From Phylloscopus collybita (lineage: Eukaryota > Chordata > Aves > Passeriformes > Phylloscopidae): 64,000 nucleotides of DNA. The stretch lies in the NCBI GenBank assembly GCA_027886175.1, contig JAJNNQ010000002.1, positions 12,644,001-12,708,000 on the forward strand, read 5' to 3'. Positions 50,979 to 63,330 of this stretch are shown in pieces. Position 1 is the stretch's first letter; every line of letters begins with the position of its first letter. A model generated the notes under the pieces. The model made no database searches. It was not told the DNA's origin and worked only from the letters and a program-made list of their open reading frames with translations. The position numbers and the translations under genes were made by a program.

Positions 50979-51653
50979 ATAAAATCCAAAAGTCTGGAGT
51001 TACAGAGCCAGGATTTGATGGCTAGAGGACACTGGAGGAAGAATAAGGGATCAGCCCTGGGAATAACATAATAATGTGGTTCTGCAGCTTGTCCCTTCAG
51101 CTTCAATTCTTCTTTTTTCCAATTTCTTTACAACAGCCAACCAAATAACAAAATAATTTTATCTTTACCTTAGTATCCTATGTATCCTATGTCTAAACTA
51201 GTAAACAGAATGTATCATTTGCAATGAGAGGCTATTCTAAAACTACGAAGTTTTGTTTGAGTCCAATTCTGACACTGCTCAAGATTTTAGGATAAGCCTC
51301 ATGCATAATTTTAAAAAAAGCATATTTAACACAGGCCATCTGTAATTTCTGAGCTTCATAATTGTTTAGAAAATATACATCATTCATTATATATGAACAA
51401 TTATATAACATAAAAAAAGACATTGCACAACTCATTTCAACCCAGTTTTGGCCCTTAATGAGTATGTGAGGTACCTATTTCCAAGACATAAAGTACATTT
51501 TAAAATAACCAAGTCAATTTATTAAATGCTGTATAAAGCTGATATATTGTTGCAAACTTACAGTGTCACAAGTGCTTAACTTTGTTTTCCAGTTGTCTTG
51601 TAAAGCATACTGCCTTGGAAAACAGGAAGGGAAAGGGAGAGAAGTTGAGAAAA

Positions 51654-51774
51654 GGGAGGGAGGGAGGGAGGGAGGGAGGGAGGGAGGGAGGGAAGGAAGG
51701 AAGGAAGGAAGGAAGGAAGGAAGGAAGGAAGGAAGGAAGGAAGGAAGGAAGGAAGGAAGGAAGGAAGGAAGGAA
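51654..51774 (+). repeat. Compound (GGGA)10-(GGAA)20 microsatellite
   Basis: Ten perfect GGGA units (51,654-51,693) run straight into about twenty GGAA units. The first block has ten GGG runs separated by single A, an ideal pattern for G-quadruplex folding on the plus strand. Long repetitive frames translating to Lys-Glu-Gly or Pro-Ser-Phe-Leu repeats are artefacts of this tract. Confidence 0.95.
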
Positions 51775-52792
51775 CATAGACAAACCTTAATTTTTACCAT
51801 CTATTTCAGTCAGGCCATCAATGTCAAATTAGGATTCCTAAGTTTTATTGTACGTAATCATCTCTTTCTGCAAATTTAAGTCCTAGAACTAATTGCTAAG
51901 CATCACATGTTAACTGACAGGAAAGTGCAGTGATCTGTAGCATCTACTTAGTCCATGTTATTTGAAATTCAAACTATGCTTGTGAAGCAGGACACCGATT
52001 TGAAGGTCTCATGAATACTTTAATCTCCTTTTTCTGATAGTCTACTGGTAGCTACCTTGCCTGCTATAATATTATTTGTCTCAAGTTTTTGCACTGAAAA
52101 GTTATTGGAAAATTATTTACATTTTGTTTGGTTTTGACCTAGATAACTTTTATTTCTAAGAGGATTTGTCCACTTACCACTGGACATGACCAAGATTTGG
52201 AAATCCACCTTTAATGTATTTTGTTATCCTGGTTGTTTTTCTTTTCAAATCAGAAAAAAAAGCAAATGTTCTCCATACAGAATTCCAAAACAATTGTACT
52301 TAGTGAAAAATTAGAATTTTACTTTCTTTTCTTATTCTTTGATTGTATTTACTTAGTTTATGATGTCATGGTATGGTATATCATCATTTCTTAGCATAGT
52401 ATTTTAAAAATTAGTAAGAGCTGTACTTACAGTCATTATTCTTCAGCATCTTTTCCAGATTAGAATCTCTAGTTTATCCTATAGTGAAATAGCTGACAAA
52501 AAAAACCCAGTTTCATTTAGAGAATAAGTCAAATAGTATACAAGTTAAGGGATTTGTAATATTTTCAATATCCTTCACTTCATATTTTAATATTAATAAA
52601 AGTACTGTTACTCTAATTTACACCTTGAACAACCTATGTGCTACATTAGAGTGTGTATTGTAATGAAGTTTAAAGTGCCAAATGGTTTCATTACAACACA
52701 CATGGGTGACACTGTTCCTGAAAGTGTGATGCATTTCAGTTAGAACCAGTTAATGTTTGTTTGTAGGTATTTTTTAAATTATGTGAAATTAA
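51775..52792. other. Non-coding DNA, no gene recognised
   Basis: Strongly AT-rich. Nothing recognised. Confidence 0.6.
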
Positions 52793-53010
52793 GTCACAGA
52801 ATCACAGAATTATTATGATTTCTCCATGATTTTTCAACGATGGTGGAGAGCAGCAGAACAACAACATCTGCCAGCCCCCTCAGCCCCTGTGGGTGCATCC
52901 CATCAAGGCCCATGGATTTAGGGGTGTTTAGTCTGCCTATCCAGTCTCCAGCCCAGCCCTATGCAACCAGGGGCAAGTCTTCCTTCTCTTACCTCTTTTG
53001 CTCTGTTTTT
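52793..53010 (-). mobile_element. CR1 LINE fragment: 3' tail next to RT segment
   Basis: The left edge reads TCACAGAATCACAGAATTA, the complement of CR1 tail octamers (ATTCTGTGATTCTGTGA). About 45 bases further right is ORF2 from the start of the reverse-transcriptase domain. On the minus strand 52,865-52,920 translates to SMGLDGMHP..LRGLADV, matching the GPDGMHP..LRELADV motif of bird CR1, and the sequence upstream on that strand (to about 53,010) fits the preceding region. The rest of the RT and the 3' UTR are missing, so the copy is internally deleted or built from two separate insertions. It is dead. Confidence 0.8.
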
Positions 53011-53073
53011 GTCTGATGTACCATAATCCTACACTGCTGCTGCTAACATTTTATGCAAAATTGTAAACATATT

Positions 53074-53093
53074 AAAAAAAAAAAAAAAAAAAA
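53074..53093 (+). repeat. A20 homopolymer
   Basis: Twenty consecutive A, 64 bases right of the CR1 fragment. It is not the CR1 tail, since CR1 ends in octamer repeats rather than poly(A). Confidence 0.9.
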
Positions 53094-54439
53094 GGACAAG
53101 GAAAAATATATAGAATTCCTACTAACCTGACAGGGAAGTTAGCATGTTGATAGAATGGTGGTAGCTGTCAAATGTGTGCTTTGTCATTCATTTAGTTTGT
53201 ATGTCTGCATAGCAGGCTGGATAATCCTGGCCTTTTCAATCAATATATATCATAACTTATTATCAGCACTAAAAAGATGCAATAAAAGGGAAATCACAGT
53301 TGGTCAATCTATGGATCAGGAGTGTTAGCTTAGTGATAAGAATCAGCCACCCATTGAGGAAGAGACTTCCTGGAATCTCAGTCCAAACTGGAAAGAAAAA
53401 TTGGATGATTCCAAAGCTCTTAAGTGCTTTAGGACTTAGATTTGCTGGCCAAGCACAGGAGGTCAGCATGACAGCGGGCTGTGAACAGGGCTATTCCCAT
53501 GGTATTTATGAATGCAGGTAGAGGAGAAAGCATTTTCATGCAAGACTCCCACCTGAGTTTTGCAAACACAGAAACAACACTCCAACTCAATCCAAAATAT
53601 GAGCCTGATGTGTCTGCACAGATAATATAAACCACAGTATCAGAAAAACACATTATCTGTAACTTGCACAATTAAAAGCATCACTTTCTATGGAATGCCT
53701 CAATATTCATTTGTTCTTTCTTTCTTTTACTGCACTGCTGTAGATAATTTCTCTTGTTCTGTCTCACATTGTTCTTGGTTAGTGGCACTTGCCTGAAATT
53801 AGTTTCTAATTGGGATAAATGAACTGCATGTATTCATGGGGCCTGGGCAGTTGTTTTTGGCTTCCAGCAAAAAGCAGTGAACAAGCAAATTCTGGTGGCT
53901 GCTGACAGCTGTTTCACATAGGCTTGTGTTATCAGGGCAAACACATGTAAACGATATGAATAAATAACATGCAAATGTTTATAAATTGAGTGAATTTAAC
54001 TTTATCAGATTATCCTCAAGCTAGTTTTAGACTGAATTTAGTGGCACTAAATCCTTTAGCAAGTATCACAGGGTAATGCTTCTTATCAACACAGTGAGAG
54101 TGTGGTTCCTTTTTTTTTTAACTTACCACTTGATACTCATGGTGCAAGAATTTCTAGTTCAAGACAAAGCAAGGTCAAAAAGCAGTTTGTGACACACCTC
54201 CTGGGTGTGTACTCACAGGAGCAGTTCATCATCCCATCCTGCCAAAAACTCACCAAACCCAATACGTACAGAAGTATGTTCTTATTTTCTAGCCAAAAAC
54301 ATTGCTGGGTTTGGCTTTCAAATGTTGGCACCTACAAAATGCTGTACAAAGACACATTTAATGTGAACTGTAAATCATAGTGCATGTTAAACTGTTGCTC
54401 AGTTTACCTGTATATCAAGAATGGTTTGGGAAATTTGAG

Positions 54440-54490
54440 TAGGATTTTGATGTAAATCAAGAACTAAGATAGTAAAAATGTGTAAATATC
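54440..54490 (+). repeat. 51-bp direct repeat, copy 1
   Basis: Identical to 55,126-55,176 at 49 of 51 positions, beginning TAGGATTTTGATGTAAATCA. The match stops sharply at both ends. Spacing between copies is 686 bases. Confidence 0.9.
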
Positions 54491-55125
54491 AATCAGAATC
54501 CTCCATTCATCTTACCTTTTTTAAAAAAATTAGAAATTCACTGCAAAGGAAAGATTCATTCAGGGTAAGTTGTCTCAGTCTCCTGTGTTCTAAACAGGAA
54601 TCACTGCAAGAAGCAACCAGACATATTTAGGAAACAGTCAAAGTCTAAGCTATTAGTCTCAGGGCATTTATCTCCACTTACCCTTCTATGGGTCATATAC
54701 AACTCTCTGTCAATTTACTGTAAAATTGCTTAACATCACTGCAATGAATTTCCAGATTATACAAAATTCTTTTTAGACCTGACATTTACACTGCTACACC
54801 CTCAGCTGAGCGCTAAGTAGGTAACGTACAGTGTTGTTGCGTAGTGATGTCTCGTTTAACCAGACAGTTTACTTAACAATTTCCACTTTCTGCTTCTGCT
54901 GGGATCTGTTCTTGTCCCTGTTACATTTATGAAAAATTGCTGGTTGTCCTTTAATATGTTAAATTGTCATTTTATTGCTTCTGCTAAATATGTTTTTATC
55001 CATAATCCTATAGTGACTAAATTCATCTGTACATTTAATACCATTGACTCGATTACACTCTGAATGAATATTGCATATTGAATGCTGCTCTTCTTTTTTG
55101 TTGAATATACACTGGAACTAACTAA

Positions 55126-55176
55126 TAGGATTTTGATGTAAATCAAGAACTAAGATATTAGAAATGTGTAAATATC
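55126..55176 (+). repeat. 51-bp direct repeat, copy 2
   Basis: Second copy of the 54,440 repeat, with two substitutions. Flanking sequences are unrelated, so this is a short local duplication or two copies of an unrecognised element. Confidence 0.9.
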
Positions 55177-58100
55177 TTTACCCCCAAAAGTCCTTGGTGA
55201 TTCACTAAAGATGTAGTGCTTGTAGCAGAATTGACTTACAGTGAGATTCAGAGCTGAATCCAAAACAAACCTGACTTTAAATTCAAATCAATAAAACTTC
55301 CTTGAGTCCTTAGTATAAAAATATTGTATGGTCACTTGATTATTTTCTTAATAAAGGTTTTGAATTCCGATAATTGGTAGTTATTACAGCACCTGTTTCC
55401 AGTGTGTATTAAAAATGTTTCATCTCTAGCTAACATTTCCAGGGCTTTGGTCTTATCTTATCAGAATTTCACCCTCTGATTTTAAGAATTGCCTGTAAGA
55501 TAGCATCTTCTTTTTAGATAAAACTACCTCTTAACTTTTTACTTGGCCAACAGAATAGACTGCTCTTTCTGGATTTGAAATCAATTCAACACAATATATG
55601 TTCACATAATGTCTTGCCTATGGCCTGGAGCCTGGTTTGTTCTCTGCTTCCTATGAAATTTGGACTGCAGATACCTTACTCCTTTCTTTCCCAGTTTGCT
55701 CTCTTCCCACTTTAACAAAATTCTGATTACACCTGCTTTCAGAATGAGGTGTCCTTTTGAGAATGTTCCTTCTAAGAGAGCTTTTTTATCACCAGAAGTA
55801 CAGTTTGATGCTTAAATGACCTTGGGAGTTAATCACTTCTTCCCCACTGGGCCTTAGATTTGGAACAAAGTAATTCTGGGAAAAATATCTGGCAGTTGAA
55901 ATTATTTTATTTCTTTTTCTGGCATATTGTCAAGGTACATTTACCTGTGCTAAAAGCACCAAATGAAGCCCTTTTAAAAATAAAATCTGTCAGAGTAAAG
56001 TTTCTTTCTTGCTGTTCCACTTTCTAAGCATTATGCACAGTTTTATGTTCATTTATGTGTTCAGAGATTAAAGAAAATGTTTGTAGTCTTCACTCCTGAA
56101 AGAAAGATTATTAATAAATGATTCCCCTAAGAAAAATCTGTATTTGACAATTTTTGCTCAGGACATCTTGGTGGATAACAGGAAAATCAGATTTTGAGAG
56201 AAGACAAGCACATCCTCCAAAATGGTATTAGATAAAAAAATCAGATTATTGTTTTCCTTAAAGGAACTCATTTGTTGGGCACTCTGAGCCACAGATACTA
56301 TTCCCCATGGTACCACGATGAATTGATGAGGAGGAGATAAGTGTTGCATTCCTGTGGAGGGAGTTTGGTACCCAAATCCTGTTGGCAGAGCCCTTGTGCC
56401 TGAAGCCATGAGCCTGCAACAATGGGACCTGTCTAGTGCTTCTACAGTCATTGAGAATAACAATTCTCACCAACAGTCTGGAATAACAGATACTCCTGAA
56501 AAGTATCTGTGTGATGGTAGCCACTTTGAAGTCAAAATGCCATCATGGAGACACCAGAACTTTGGGTTGCATTAAGTCACAAAGATCAATGTACTTCCAC
56601 AGGCCCCAAAGCAGAGATTCCACTCCAGCTAAAAATCACCGTGTAACAGAGGCAGCAGATGTTTAATGGCTGCACCACTGACAATGTGTTTAACTGTTAT
56701 TAATATTTATAATTCAGTAATGATAACCATGGCTGCAAAGTGCACTAAATGCACTCTCGTTATTGCTTTAAGTTAAACCTTTGTCCCAGTTAATTGGCTA
56801 TGTGTCCCACTCCTATGCAATCCATATGGCAAGGCCAGGAAATAATAATATTGTTATGCTGGAAAAAATTAGTGACTGCTCTCGAGTGATTGTTTGGTCT
56901 CCAGACAATTATTGAACTGGTTTAGCCATGGTCACGTTAAACACCCATCCTTCAGCCTCAAGGAAAGAAGTAATTAAACTACATTTAGTGAGATTCCTAG
57001 GAACATCAAGACTTGATCAAAAGCTGCTACCTGTGGCCTCAGAGGCTGACTGGTTATAACTGCAGGGACATAAGGCTGGCATGGCAAGTTTTGGACAGGT
57101 GTTTCAGCAGAAAATGTGAATATAAAGCCATCAAAGTGAGAGAAAGTGTCATGGGTATGGCCAAATAAAATGAAGGAAATATTGTTTTGTTCTGGGAATT
57201 GGTAGAAAGAGAGGCTGGGAAACTTCTTATCAGGAGAGTGGCAGTTTATAGCTAGTGAGCTCCAGGAAGGACCCTGTGGTATACTGTCTTTCAAAATGAA
57301 GATGGACTGAAAAACACATCCAAGAAGTTTTCCTTCTCTTTGTCCTTGAAACAGAAATCAAGGCTGCTGGATTTGGCTAAGGGGTCGTGCCAAAAGGGTA
57401 AACAGCCATGCAACTTTGATTTTGTACAATGCTTTTAACTGATAGCCTTAAACTAATCAACAGATCGTGACAACAGTACTGCACTTTATACTTGTGCATA
57501 AGAGTTTTTTAAGATGTTTGTAAATTTAGTTCATCTCCAAGCCTTCCTTTCAAATAATTAGAGAAAATATTTTTACTCTCACACAAGATTGGATCTGACC
57601 AAAGCAAAAGAGAACCCAAACACTGGATGAGGGATTGAAATAGCAGACTGCAGTTTTGCTTATATCTGTATTACATACACAACATTCAGTTATATTTAGC
57701 AGAGTCAGACCTTTTCACTCACCTCCTGGGGATCTCAAGAGAGGAGACTGAGCTTGCTCAAGTTACCCATTGCAGTTTCCTTTTCCAGCCAAAACATCCT
57801 CCTGGACACTGGGTCACAACACTAAGTACATTGACATTCTGTATCTAAACCATGAAGAATTGTTAGCTAACTAACCATCCCATGTTTTTCTTTGAATTTT
57901 CTCCTTCAAAACAAATACTGGTAGCATTAATAATCAGTTAGTTATTAAATCTCACTGTGCCAGAGATGTATTCATAAATACATGACAGCTTCATGTCTAA
58001 AGACAGAAGAAATTATCACTAATTCAGACAATATTCATATTTTAATTAAAAATAACAAAACATTAAAAACAAAACATAAGAAGTCAAAAAGAAACCAAGG

Positions 58101-58616
58101 ATTTAAAAACAATGTTAAAACAGGTTGTTAGGTGAAAATGTTCCATGAAGCTCCTGAAATCTGGGACTGTTTTCTTCTGCCTCATCAAATCTCAATTTAA
58201 AACAGATTCCCTGTCCCTGCTCATTTCCTCTATTCCATTTTGGTATATACCAAGAAGTCACGTCCTGTTATTGGTTGAAAAGTGTCATGTGCTAGGTTCA
58301 TACAGTCTTACTTTAACAATATATTTAGTTTACTGGTTGAAAACAGTGGTAGAATCACATCTACACATTCATAAATGCAGATAAATGCAGTCTTGCCATT
58401 ATGTTAAGTTTTTTTTTACCCATGGACATCCTGATTTTTGTATGTTATGCTAATAAAACAGACAGTATAGTTGCTGATATTTCTGACAGAGATAACTCAG
58501 TTTCAGGATTATGTGGAAGCTGCCAGGTATTCAAGGAAATATTTAAGTCCTAAAAGTTACATTAATTATGTATTTCTAATATGAAATTTCAGATGCTCCA
58601 ATGTTTGTTATACCCT

Positions 58617-58643
58617 ATTTGCTATTCATCATTTGCTATTCAT
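58617..58643 (+). repeat. Tandem 14-bp duplication
   Basis: ATTTGCTATTCAT is repeated with one C between copies. Small slippage duplication. Confidence 0.75.
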
Positions 58644-61600
58644 TATACTTGTATTTAAAAGTCTCAGTTACCTAATCGGGAAGTGCAGACAATAGTATGT
58701 GATTTGGTTGACCAGTCAAACACTTCAAATAGTGAATAGATTACACTATTTGAGAAAAAAAAAATAGGCTGAAATCTGTTCATATAAAACTGTTCAGTGA
58801 ATACTTACAAATAACAAATGTGTTTGTAGAAATCAGGATTGTTTCCAGAATGATTCATGAACTGCAAAACGGCCAAATTAGCAACAAACACTATTTGCAA
58901 TGGATAATTCAATAAGTCATAGTTAAAGAAAATTCAGCAGAATCTGTGATTTCCCTCTCCAGAAACACTGAGTAGTGTTTTCTTTCTCTGCTTCACCATG
59001 TAAGCTGACTGGAAAAGATATTCTCTTCAAATGGTTGTCTTCCCTTTCTTAAGTCTCCAGGTATTTTTCAGTCACGTTCATTGGCAATAAACTGAAGCAT
59101 GTCTACATTTGTTTAACCTGAAACCTCATGCCTGTGTAAGTACCAAAATAAAATCATCAACCAGTTTTGAAGTTTATCTTTAGAAACCTGGCTGAACTAC
59201 TTTTGGACAGAAAGACAGTGTCAGGACCAGATCCTCTCCCCTTTCACTGTTTGCAGTGACCTGTGAGAGCCACAAGCAGAGCAGAGCTGTGTCTGCTCCT
59301 TGTCTGTTCAGGTAGTTGGAGCAGTGATATAACCATGGTCTGATGGGATGACTGATGGCTGAGCTGTACTGCACAGAGACAAACTCATATACAGATTTGG
59401 CAACACTGTTGGAATAGTATTCTAGCACAGGGAGCAAGATTGACATGCCTACTTTTACCATGTCAGGGACTATTCTACTCAATCATCTAGGCTTCCTTAA
59501 TGGAAAGAGGAAAAATTCATCTCCACTAAGTCACCTGGACAACAGAGATGACTGACAGCAGTAGGAGACCAGATGATGAGCCTTTGGAAGACACATGAAG
59601 GGCAATCAGTAGGATGATGTTAGAAATGCCCAGTATCCTGTGTGGTCTCCAAAGGCCTCTCCAGAAAGCTGTGGGTCCATCCTAGGTTCTGTGCCATAAC
59701 TGCACTGGTGTCCAGCATATTCTAAGTTGCATAAAATCAAACTAGATGTTTTTATATGGGCAAATGAATTGGTATTTTATATGACAAAGGAAGCATTTTA
59801 CCAATGTTATTGAATAACTACTCATAAATGTCTCCTCTTGCCTGTGTTTTGGTGAGATGCTCAATGGCATTATCTAGATTTTCTTTACTTTTTATTTAAA
59901 ATCTGCAACATGTCTAAGAAATGCTAGAGATTGTACTTAGCTCTTACATATTACAACAAATAACCCATAATAATAAAATGGAAGGATCTTACAGTCTCAG
60001 GGTATGGGATGGTGAAATTTCTTGCTTTGCTTTAATGACATTTGCACTGTTGCCTCTCTATGTTTGTGCACCCCCTGGTTCACAAAGCCCAGAACAGAGG
60101 TTGGCAGGGAAATCAGAAGAAAATGCATTTGCAACCTGTACAAGATCTGTGAATTAAATGCATGGTCTCACCCTGGCTCCTGGCTTGCTCCATGCCCTTT
60201 GGAGTGTAGGAAAAACAGCGGGATACTACCTGTCTCCCACATGAACACAGCTTTGGGGCATGCAAGTTATGGGAAATTATTTCTTACTTCTCGTCTCTCA
60301 CTTATTTTTCTACATGTATTAAGTGTTCCTTGTTTTCCTTACCAGCTCCTTGTGCCAAGCTACAATGCAATTGCCAGTAAAGCAGTCATGAAAAGAAGGA
60401 AGAAGTGTCCCAATGAGCTGATTGATCAAATATTTCTCAATTTATTCATATACTGTGTACAGTACCTACTTAAATTTCCTCATAAACTGCTCCATCATCA
60501 CTTTAATATATGGCATCAAGCTGCAAAAGCTATATTAATTGTCCTGCTTCTTAAATGATGGGAATGGTTTCTTCTGCTGCTCACATTTTGGATATACACG
60601 ATTATAAGAAAAATCTGCTGTATATTTCAAAATGCTCTCTTTAAAGTGTATAACTATGTTTGTTAAGTAACAAACCCATGAAAATAGAAGGCAACAGAAT
60701 GAAGTACATCAGGACAATACTGAAAAATTGTTCATTTTAACTTACAGCACTTGTCACAAGGAAATCTCTGCTTGAAATTCACATTTATATTTGTTTATTT
60801 TTTATTTTAATCCTAGAATGCTTTAATTTTCAGTCCTGGAAATGTAAGGTAAGTTAGCTCACCTACCTCATTTCTGGTTTTGTTGTTTTGGGTTTTGTTT
60901 AATATATCTGAAGCCTATATCTGGCCATGGAGATATCTTTTTTCTCTCTCCTCCTTCTTCTTTTTTTTTTTTTTCCTAACAGGAACATGTTGCTGTTTTA
61001 CAAGCCTTAAAGGAATTTTCTCTTTTTTTAGATTAATTAAAAAAGGCTTACCAGGCTTGTACTAGAAAAAAAACAGATGGGATGACTCTGTAAGTAGAGT
61101 CATTCATTTACATCAGAGCTTGAAATGAGCGGGGCTGCTCAAGTGCGTCAAGTCACATAAGTAAAGCAGAGTTTGGTCAGCAGCATAGACCATTGCAGCT
61201 AATGAAATGTTAATGCTGGGAGTCCAGGAATGACCTTAGGTTACCAGATCTGGCAAGATGTTTTTACCCACCTCGAGTTGAAAAGTGTCACAGAGGAAAG
61301 CCTAAATGTTCACTTTAAAATAGAAGCATCATAATGTCTCTGAGTCACAGAGCTTTGCAGAATGCAAAGAGGTCACAGTGTGGTCATCCCCTTGAGGAAA
61401 TCTGAGTAATATAAAAATTTTCTGCCCTCTGACTTAACTGCATGGGTGGCTGAGCTATTTTACCACTCAGGAAGTCTTGAACAGCAAAAATGCTGATCAG
61501 AGGACAAAAGTTGCAGTACTGTTTTCCTTCCCCATTCAGTTTCTTTCACGTTTATTTTGATATTGGGGGTTTTAAGTTGCATGAAATTATATGGCTAATT

Positions 61601-62639
61601 ATTTTTCCCATATTGGCCTGGAAAGAAAATCGTATATGACTTGAAAAGAAGAAAGTTTTTTTGCCTTTTTTTCTAAAAAATCCCCAAAAAACTACAACAC
61701 AAAAAACCATGTATATGAAGGAAGCAGAAGGTAAATAAAATTTTAGAGGAAGAAAATAAAAAATGGTATAGCTCAGCCATATGTAGGAAGATATGAGTGC
61801 TCACACATGCATTCTTTGTCAGTATAAAAATAATACCTAAATATATGCAAACAGATCAGCTCACACAGACATTCCTATAATCATACAGGAATATATTTTT
61901 GCATTCCTTGTTAATTATATGACATTATATATGGCATACACTGTATCATATACATTGATCTACCTAGAAACCTTTTAGTCTAGCATCATGGGTTTTCAAT
62001 GATTTTCACCGTTTATTTCTGCCAGAGTATGGTCTTTCTGAGAATAATACAGAGAGAGTCTTGCTGCATAATTGGAGGTGGTGTATCTCCTAAAAGCACA
62101 CATATTAGCCTTTCACTAGAATGCTTTTTCATCTCATCCCAAACTTATCAACAAACTTTTCAAAGCATGAAATTCTTCATAGGGTTGTTTAAGAATGGAA
62201 TAAAAACTTAGAAATAATAAATTCATTAAGAACTCTTCAACAAAACACAGCTACTAACATATATTTATTTTCTGGCTCCTGTTCATACATTCATACATGG
62301 TAAAGATAAAGTGGAAAATCCTGCTGAACTCGTTTCTTGGTTAGGTTTCTTCTTGTACCCCTACGGGTTATATCTTGCCATTAAGATAAGATTTTTGGGA
62401 TGAGGACTTTCTCTTGACTCCATTATTGTATGACAGCCAGCAGAGTAACTATTGAAAAACACTACAAAAGGGAAAATTCCTACTTACAAGGCCATAGTTA
62501 GATGAATGCAATACCAGCTGTTCTGACTTAGGCCAACACTCCACCTTGCTGAGTATCTTGTGTCCTCTGTATCCACAGGTAAAAATCGAGGAAAGAGCAA
62601 GCATATGTAGTCCTTTGCATATTCAGACTGCTACTCTTT

Positions 62640-63330
62640 TCACCTCAAGAACTCTTTATCTTAAGAGATTTTCCTATTTAGTCATCTCCTAAGGGCAATT
62701 CTTGCAAGTGTTTGTCCAGTTGCCTGCTGATATCACGAAAATTTTATGTCCTCCAGCAAGCTCTCCCACAGGTCCATCACTTGTCATATGGAGAACCATC
62801 CTCTTTCTGAACCTGCCCTTTATGCCTGAACATGATGGCCTCAGTTCTCATTTTTGGCAAAGAAAAATAATCTTCATGTCATCCACAACTATATTGAGCT
62901 CCACCAAACCACCCCTACGTTTCTTTTCAAGGCTGAGGATCTCCAGCCTGTGAAGCTGCTGTTCATGCAGAAAACATTTCTGAAAAAAAGGAAACACCCT
63001 TGTTGCCCTTTTGTGGACCTTTTAAATCCTAATACACCCCCGAGACCATTTTGTAAGTAGAGCTGGGACTGCTGTTCCTTATGTGCATCACTTTACATAT
63101 ATCTACATTGCATTTCATCTATCATTTTATTGCCCAGTCACTCAGTCTTTGAAATACTTCACAGTCTGCCCTTGTCCTACAGGTCTGAATAACTTTGTGC
63201 CATCAGCACATTTTCTTATTTTACTGCCTACTTTCTTTTTCAGGTAATTTTTGACATTTTTCTCTGAGGCAGTGCTGGTTTAACCAGTGGGTACCTGCTG
63301 CACACCCTCAGCACAGGTGGTAGAGCTGTC
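62640..63330 (-). mobile_element. Ancient CR1-type LINE, end of RT and 3' region
   Basis: Highly diverged, minus strand. At 63,190-63,210 the minus strand encodes CADGTKL, a decayed form of the RT catalytic motif FADDTKL. Downstream on that strand come a phrase for CAATAAAATGATAGATGAAATGCAATG (the W..KFN.DKCKVM region, about 63,095-63,145), then GAAAAGAAACGTAGG..GTTTGGTGGA and a decayed 3' end. Order and spacing fit the C-terminal third of CR1/L3-like ORF2. Stops in every frame show it is old. The subfamily could be an early avian or amniote-wide CR1. Edges are approximate. Confidence 0.7.

Larger units (their letters stand above)
40144..51653. other. Non-coding DNA, no gene recognised
   Basis: Contains single-base runs at 41,367-41,380 (14 A), 47,183-47,209 (27 A) and 50,075-50,091 (17 T), and low-complexity tracts at 50,502-50,522 and 50,926-50,978. 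A GC-richer patch at about 48,900-49,330 carries overlapping frames on both strands, the longest 151 codons, minus, without a domain. No transposon, RNA gene or exon recognised. Confidence 0.55.
53011..62639. other. Non-coding DNA, no gene recognised
   Basis: Contains an A20 run (53,074-53,093), a 51-bp direct duplication (54,440 and 55,126) and a T run at about 60,961-60,974. A plus-strand frame of 178 codons (60,022-60,558) has no recognisable domain. AT-rich stretches near 53,760-54,030 and 56,640-56,950, with ATTA, octamer (ATGCAAAT) and GATAA-type sites, look like vertebrate conserved non-coding enhancers in texture only; conservation cannot be judged from one sequence. Confidence 0.5.

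Noticed and set aside
51514..51800. Frames encoding KEGR-type or PSFL-type repeats
   Set aside because: Translation of the GGGA/GGAA microsatellite; no non-repeat coding part.
60022..60558. Plus-strand frame of 178 codons
   Set aside because: No recognisable domain, mixed hydrophobic and basic sequence, overlaps another frame; probably chance.
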